In this document: positions 8,801 through 13,415 of the stretch, in pieces
Numbering within the stretch: the stretch's first letter is position 1
Layout: each line of letters starts with the position of its first letter
Made by a program: the position numbers and the translations under genes
Notes under the pieces: model-generated
The model's database searches: none
Told to the model about the DNA's origin: nothing
The model's input: only the letters and a program-made list of their open reading frames with translations
From: Goniomonas avonlea
Taxonomy: Eukaryota; Cryptophyceae; Goniomonadida; Goniomonadaceae
Assembly: GCA_003573635.1 (NCBI GenBank)
Contig: QUTJ01031610.1
Location: 1 to 13,415, forward strand
DNA length: 13,415 bases
Direction: 5' to 3'

Positions 8801-11800
8801 GCGGTGTGCAAGTCCGTGTTGCTGGCAACAACCTTGGCAAGCTCACGCTCTGCAAGTGCCAGACTGGCTCGCAGCGCCTGCAGCATCGACTCGGCGTCCG
8901 TCTGCGGCCGCGACCCTCGTCGATACTCCTGCTGCGCAACAGAGAGCTGACCACGCAAGCGTGCGTGTGCAGCGCTCGACTGCTGCAGTTCCTGGTGCAT
9001 GCCGTGGCCGTCCTCCTCGAGCTGCGCCACACGAGCGCCGGCCGCCTCCAGCACCCGCGTCGCCTCCTGGATGGCCTGAGCGGTGCTGTCCCGCTCTCCC
9101 TGCCAGACCGTCAGTCATTCTCACAGCGTATCCGAAATGTCCAAGGAAACTCAGGCGGCTCGTCAAAACGCACCTGCAGCGCAATCACAGTGCGACTGAG
9201 TTTTGACATTTCATCAGCACTCTTGACGAGCTGCGCGCGGACGCGGCCCAACTCTTGCTGCAGCTGCTGCGCGTGGCGCTCCGAGGCCTTGAGTGCCCTC
9301 GTTGTCTCGTCCAGCGACGCCTGCGACGCGGGATTGACTCGGCCCTCAAGGCTGGCCGTAGCCCCGGCTGACATAGGCTTCTCGGGCGAACCGCTCGCTG
9401 AGAATGCATGCCGAGTGAACTGCGTCACGTCAGCCACCGCAGCCTGGAGTCCATGGGCATAGGAGCCCATCTCCTCCTTGATTGACAACACCGAGGCCTC
9501 GGCCTCGTCCCGCGCAGCCGCCACCTCGCTCTCGAGCGACTTGACTTGCGCCTCAAGCTTCAAAATCTGTGCCTCGGATGCGCTGAGCTGCTCGCGGAGG
9601 CTCTGCTTGTCGGCGGTGAGGCCGGAGACCTGCTCGGCGAGGGCCTGCGTTGCAACAGCAGTTGCCTCAGCCGCTGCTTCCCCACTCAGCTTGTTCACCT
9701 CACGCTGCACCATGAGCTTGGAGTTGCGCATCTGACGCGCAAGGGTCACGAGACAAACTCGTGCAAACTCAAAGTGCAGGATGAAGCAATACAGGAGTAC
9801 AGTGGGGGGGAGAGCGGGGGGGGCGACACCTGACGCAGGGTGTTGATCTCGTGTTCCATTCGGCCAGCCTCGCCGCGAAGCATTTGCAGGCTGCGGAGGT
9901 CGAGGAGGCGCTCGGTGTCGCCGCTGTACAACTCGTCACTCAGCCGCCCCAGTTCGCCCTCCACCTGGTTCGAGTCAGCACTCGAGAAAACAGAATCCAA
10001 GTCTGTACCTTGGCCAAGCGAGCTTCAATCTCCTCAAGACTGTTGGAATCGGCAGTGCTGGGCACTGCCATTGCTTGCGCCAGGTCAGCAATCTGATGCG
10101 ACACCCCGTGCGCCCTGGACAGTAACGTGAGCGTGCGGAGGGCATGGGCAGTAACGTGAGCGTGCGGGGTATGTGAGGGTGAGGACCCTCACGAAGCATC
10201 AAACACGCGAGCAAAGGGGGGTGGAGGGACTCACAGATCGTTGAGGTTGTCGTAGGAGGCCTCCCTCTGGGCGGCAGCTTCCCTCTGCAGGGCGAGCTCC
10301 TCGCGCAGGTGCTCCACCTCCTTCTCGGCCTCGAGCTGGGCCTTGACTGCGGCCTCGCGGTCTGTGAGCACCTCCTGCACCTCAGCCCACAGCCGCTGGC
10401 ACTCGCAGTCCGAGGCGAGCAGCGCGTTGCGGACGGACTCAAGGTCCTTGAGCTGGGCGTCCTGCAGGCCCTTGTGGTGCACGACCTCGTCGTAGGCAGT
10501 GCGCAGCTCCTCGATTTCCTTCTCGAGCTGCTCACACTCACGGCGCGCCGCCTCCAAGGCCGACTGCTGCATCTGGCACTCTGACTCCAGCTCCGCCCGC
10601 ACCTCCACCAGCGACCGCCCGAGGGAGTCGAGCGCCCCGGTCTTCTCCTCCTCCAGCTTCTCCTTCTCGCGCTCCAGGATGCGAACCGCGTCGGTGAGGC
10701 GCGCCACCTCCGACTTGCAGTGGCCCGCGTCCTGTCATGCGCGTCACTTTCACACCTTCCAGCGTGTGCCACTCAAGTGCCCGCCTGCCCAACAAAGAGG
10801 CAAACAAGGAAAAACAATCAGGCTGTTGCAGCACAAACAAACAAAACGTGAGGACGTGCCTGTGTCGCGGCAAGCATTGCAGCCATGTGCTCCTTGTGCA
10901 GACGCTCAAGGTCGCCTGTGTGCCTCTCCTCAGAGGCGTCTGCCTTGTCTTGCATCTCCTTGACGCGCGCCTCCAGCTTCTCAACCTGCGCGAGCGCCTG
11001 CTTGCGGTCGTCAGCCTCGTTGCTGCGCGCCGTTTCCGCAGCGTCGACCAACTCCCGCAGCCGCGCGACCTCCTCGCAGTACTGGTTGGCCTTGCAGTCC
11101 GCGTCATGCGCGTGCTGCTTGAGAGCGTCCATCTTGAGCTGGCGCGCATCGGCGTCGTGCTCCTCGGAGTCAAGCTGCTGCTCCGTCAGAGCAAGCTTGG
11201 TCCGCGTCGCCTCCAGAGTGTCGCGCAGCTCGGTGTGGGACTCCTTCAAGTTCGCCAACTCTTCCAGATGGCGCGCACACGCGGACTCGGACGAGGAGAG
11301 AGCAGCCTGGAGTCGCTCGTTGTCCTGGAACGCACCGCGCAGCTCCTCAACCTCGGCGCTCAGTTCTTGGTTCTGTGGGCAGTGAGTAAGCCCAAACTGT
11401 ACTTGGTTGGACAAATCAGGATCGCACAAGCAGGATTGACGTAGCCTCGAGGGCTGTGCGCATGTCTCATGTTTTCACAAGCGAGGACAAGACAGGACAA
11501 GACTGGAGACTCGCCTTGACCTCCTCAGCCTCGAGAGCTGTCCGTGTGACGGCGCACTCCTGCCTCTGCGAGTGAAGTTCACTCTGCAGCTCCGCGGCGT
11601 CTGACTCAAGCGCTTGGATCTGCTGCCTCAGGCTCTCCGCGAGCTCTTGTGCGCCCTCGTGGCCACGGGTCATCCTGTTGACGTCAGCCTCCAACCTCGC
11701 ACACTCACGACGAGCAGCATCCAGCTCGTTGTTAACACGCTGCGCCTCAGACTCTGCGGATTCGAGGGCACGGGTGAGGCGCGCGCGGTCCTGACGTGCA

Positions 11801-13415
11801 GCGTTGAGGCTGGCCTCCTTGGTGCTCGCCTCGGATTTGATCGTAAGCATCTGTGACCGGGGTAAGCGCATCACTAAAAAAGCATCACCCACACATCACT
11901 CAGCGCACATCACTCAGCACAGCACGCACCAGCATGCATCACTCTAAACGCCGTGTGCCACCCGCGTGACCAAGTGCAATCCGAGATGTAACACGGTCGG
12001 TCTCAGCAGGAGCTGGCGCACTCACCTCGCCCTCCAGCTTCTCAATCATGGCGATATGCGAGGAGTTGTCCGAGTAGAGGCGAGCGTTGTCGCGGCGCAA
12101 CGCCACGACTTCCTCTCCGCGGGCCTCGCGCACTGAGGCAGCAAGCTCCGTCAGCCGGGTGCACTCCCGCCGCAGCGCGCTCGCGTCTCGCTCCATGTTC
12201 GCAACCTGCTCCACGCGTTTCAGCACTGACCCGGTGCGACAACCATCACACCGACCCGGCGGTGCAAACACCACAGCACCACAGTGAAGTCGGTTCAACA
12301 CAGCACGTAAGGGGCAATGTACCTCACGCTCCAAAGCAGTGACCCGAGACTCAGCAGCGCGCAGCGACTCACGCGCCGCAGAACGGTCGCTGCGCAGTGT
12401 AGCAACCTCCTTCTCGAACCCCTCATTGCTCCTGGTGAGCGCGGTGATCTTAGCCTGCAGTTCGCCAACCGACGCCTTGGCAGTCTCGGTCTCGGACTCG
12501 GCCACGGAGCACTTGCGCTCTGAGACAAGCAGGGCCTTGGCCAGGCGGCTCTTGTCTTCTCTCAGCGTCTCGGACTCCGCCATGGCGTGCTCCACGGAGG
12601 CCCTGGCCTTGGACACCTCGCGCTCTGCAGCCTGCTGCTCACGACGCAGTGCGTTGGTGGCAGCAACCGCCTCCTCGGCTCGCCTCGCTGCGTCCGCCGC
12701 CTTCTCCTCCGCCCGCAGGAGGGTTGTTCGCGACGGGTTGCGCTCCGACTCCAGCGCCACAATCTGGAGCTTAGCGTCCTTGAGCGCGCGGCTGATTGTG
12801 TCGTTGGCCTCGGAGGCAACATGCAACTGCTCCTTGAGCATCTCGGCTTCCTCCATGGCAGCCTCGGCGTTGACCCGCGCCTCGGCCTTGTCGTGCTGCA
12901 ACTCCTGCACCTCCACCCACAGCCGCCCAACCTCGAAGTCAGCCGCCTCCAGGGCCGACCTCACAGTCTCCAGATCAGCGTTTTCCTTGGCAGGGTGTGC
13001 CGAAGCGCGGAGGATGCCCTGCCGCAGGGTCTCGAGCTCGTGGACGAGCTTGGCGAGCTTGCCGCCGGTGTCGAGAGAGAAGCAGCCGGTCTGTTTCTCA
13101 TTGCGGAGCTGCCGCACTTCTCGCTGAAGCGCAGGCAAGTTGACACGCAGCGCGCCCGCCTCCTGTTGTGCCTGCGCCAACGCCTCTGCAGCGTTCATCT
13201 TGTCAACTTCGGCGAGCGCTGCAGCCTCGCGGAGGGCATGGTTCTCCGCATTCGCATCATCCAGCTGTCGCTGAGTACACTGTTGGGTTGGGTGAGCACA
13301 CGGCATTGGGGACAACGCAGGGCGTGCACCACGGGCTGGCGCTCTCATTGAGGACAACAGTGCTTTGGGGACAACAGTGTACCAGGACTTCGGGGACAAC
13401 AGTGTACCAGGACTT
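5253..13415 (-). CDS. Giant coiled-coil protein with C-terminal PDZ domain (5' partial, 14 exons)
   Basis: Proposed exons in transcript order: 13270-12323, 12205-12026, 11850-11515, 11372-10860, 10731-10235, 10114-10009, 9964-9830, 9731-9174, 9099-7999, 7903-7121, 6889-6515, 6296-6128, 5833-5685, 5372-5253 (TAA). This totals 1,989 residues; the 5' end lies beyond the window. Nearly all of it is Glu/Ala/Arg/Leu-rich heptad coiled coil with few prolines or aromatics, and the last ~89 residues form a PDZ domain. Where I checked, heptads run through the splice junctions without a break. Such architecture suits a cytoskeletal, centrosomal or membrane-trafficking scaffold, but no specific family is recognised. 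Generic similarity to myosin tails, golgins or SMC arms reflects composition only. Least certain are the 6128/5833 junction and the 13270 acceptor. Confidence 0.82.
5411..5635. repeat. 59-bp tandem repeat inside the intron that splits the PDZ domain
   Basis: Three nearly identical 59-bp units (5411, 5470, 5529) and a shortened decayed fourth (5588-~5635) lie within the 312-bp intron 5373-5684. Because 59 is not a multiple of three, the repeats read in rotating frames, and an open frame runs from the PDZ exon through them. That frame is Cys-rich and unlike the rest of the gene, so I treat it as intron. Confidence 0.92.
5915..5955. repeat. (GC)8 followed by G14 and a G-rich tail in an intron
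   Basis: Eight GC dinucleotides (5915-5930) pass directly into 14 G (5931-5944), then GGGG and GGGGG blocks separated by single A. They lie in intron 5834-6127, so the transcript carries the C-rich strand. Confidence 0.95.
6128..6889 (-). CDS. Exons 11-12 in window: end of coiled coil and helical linker
   Basis: Exon 6889-6515 (125 codons) carries the last strong heptads and a Pro/Gly-containing linker (SPNALATPRG). Exon 6296-6128 encodes a more hydrophobic helical stretch including SVLVTLLNTCCSLE. Its donor is my weakest call: CACC|GTGACT in phase 1 matches the PDZ exon acceptor. An earlier GGGG|GTGTGG is also phase 1 and would give Gly at the junction, as PDZ domains often have. Confidence 0.65.
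6302..6379. repeat. 28/29-bp direct duplication next to a 3' splice site (- strand intron)
   Basis: AACCAATCAGAGATAAGAGT followed by CGGGCCAG occurs at 6302-6329 and, with one added A, at 6351-6379. On the - strand the first copy lies directly upstream of the TTTGCAG acceptor at 6297 and supplies its polypyrimidine-like stretch. Confidence 0.9.
6931..7113. repeat. 12-bp GGTTGGGTGGGA minisatellite in an intron
   Basis: About a dozen copies, best ordered at 7010-7075, fill most of intron 6890-7120. On the coding (-) strand the tract is C/A-rich and stop-free, hence a spurious PPTQ-type frame. On the + strand it has regularly spaced GGG runs. Confidence 0.92.
7121..9099 (-). CDS. Exons 9-10 in window: coiled coil with four diverged LH-type repeats
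   Basis: Exon 9099-7999 (367 codons) and exon 7903-7121 (261 codons) are continuous coiled coil apart from a short basic/proline break (RRGSRPQTD, about 8920-8895). Related segments with the pattern A-E-x-E-[ILV]-[AR]-[KR]-[LV] followed by S-N-x-x-L-H-T occur at 8898-8791, 8460-8356, 7843-7745 and 7327-7229. Donor CAG|GTGCCG at 7121 leads into a repeat-filled intron that stays open as a PPTQ-like frame but is not coding. Confidence 0.83.
9174..9964 (-). CDS. Exons 7-8 in window: coiled coil with a low-complexity break
   Basis: Exon 9964-9830 (45 codons) follows a 44-bp intron. Exon 9731-9174 (186 codons) is coiled coil interrupted by a Gly/Pro/Ser-containing linker (SASGSPEKPMSAG, about 9415-9370), probably a hinge. 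It ends CTGCAG|GTGCGT. Confidence 0.82.
9965..10008 (-). other. 44-bp intron
   Basis: AAG|GTACAG to ACCAG|GTG. Removal joins EARLAK to VEGELGRL with exact heptad spacing. The two flanking coding frames differ, so without removal the protein would leave the coiled-coil frame. Confidence 0.78.
10009..10731 (-). CDS. Exons 5-6 in window: coiled coil with second RLW motif
   Basis: Exon 10731-10235 carries the second copy of the RLW motif (10446-10372, containing RLWAEVQE) and ends at CT|GTGAGT in phase 2. The matching acceptor is CTGTCCAG|G, so exon 6 starts at 10114. It adds AHGVSHQ before IADLAQAM and restores a/d spacing exactly; starting at the nearer CAG|ATT would have the wrong phase. Exon 6 ends AAG|GTACAG at 10009. 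Confidence 0.78.
10120..10167. repeat. 19-bp direct duplication next to a 3' splice site (- strand intron)
   Basis: CAGTAACGTGAGCGTGCGG occurs at 10120-10138 and 10149-10167. On the - strand the nearer copy ends at the CTGTCCAG acceptor of exon 10114. Confidence 0.85.
10860..11850 (-). CDS. Exons 3-4 in window: coiled coil joined by a GC-AG intron
   Basis: Exon 11850-11515 (112 codons) and exon 11372-10860 (171 codons) are both phase 0. The donor at 11515 reads AAG|GCGAGT. Ending there keeps Val-Lys and makes a/d positions run on exactly into NQELSAEVEEL. Using the upstream GAG|GTCAAG instead would drop two residues and break the register. The donor at 10860 also appears to be GC (CAG|GCACGT); the nearby GT sites give the wrong phase or leave a proline in the coil. 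Confidence 0.75.
12026..13270 (-). CDS. Exons 1-2 in window: coiled coil with first RLW motif
   Basis: The 316-codon exon 13270-12323 begins after an ACTCAG acceptor. It is coiled coil except for a short break (TGCFSLDTGGK, about 13085-13050). A motif of 25 residues at 12976-12902 contains RLWVEVQE. The exon joins ALERE|VANMERDAS across a 117-bp intron (12206-12322) with heptads preserved. The second exon (12205-12026) ends at a strong GAG|GTGAGT donor. Confidence 0.8.
13271..13415. repeat. Intron 5' of the first exon, with 25-bp tandem repeats at the window edge
   Basis: The stretch lies upstream of the CTCAG acceptor at 13271 (- strand) and runs off the window. Two identical 24-bp blocks, GGGGACAACAGTGTACCAGG plus ACTT, start at 13367 and 13392, and shorter GGGACAAC relatives lie at about 13307 and 13350. 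Confidence 0.7.

Noticed and set aside
7774-9462. 562-codon open frame on the + strand, with 344- and 293-codon neighbours
   Set aside because: It lies opposite the coiled-coil exons and is open because GC-rich Glu/Ala/Leu codons read antisense avoid stops. The - strand has heptads, continuous register and splice sites.

Overview
The window is nuclear DNA of a unicellular eukaryote with short-to-medium introns. Coding sequence is broken at GT-AG (and apparently two GC-AG) junctions, there are no ribosome-binding sites or operons, and almost every intron carries tandem repeats. The species cannot be fixed from the sequence. A filamin/PC-esterase secretory protein and a coiled-coil/PDZ protein both fit a free-living protist.

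Two genes are convergent. On the + strand, 136-4658 holds an eight-exon gene (838 codons by my model) for a secreted or lumenal glycoprotein: signal peptide, a ~290-residue unrecognised N-terminal region, one filamin-type Ig repeat, then an NXPE/PC-esterase-like SGNH domain, ending in a Gly-rich 11-residue repeat tail. On the - strand, 13415 down to 5253 holds the 3' part of a very large gene: 14 exons, 1,989 residues in the window, 5' end outside. It encodes almost uninterrupted coiled coil ending in a C-terminal PDZ domain. Exon borders were set by reading frame, splice consensus, heptad register and domain alignment, not by transcripts.

The ~590 bp between the two stop codons (4659-5252) is non-coding and holds a CAGACA-rich tract and ten copies of a 17-bp repeat.

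The most unusual pattern is in the introns. At least five carry short direct duplications that include or abut a splice site: the 3' site of + introns 3, 6 and 7, the 3' ends of two - strand introns, and the 5' site of + intron 4 in three copies. Intron phase is also strongly biased: phase 1 for six of seven introns in the + gene and phase 0 for twelve of fourteen in the - gene. The two genes show no evident functional link.
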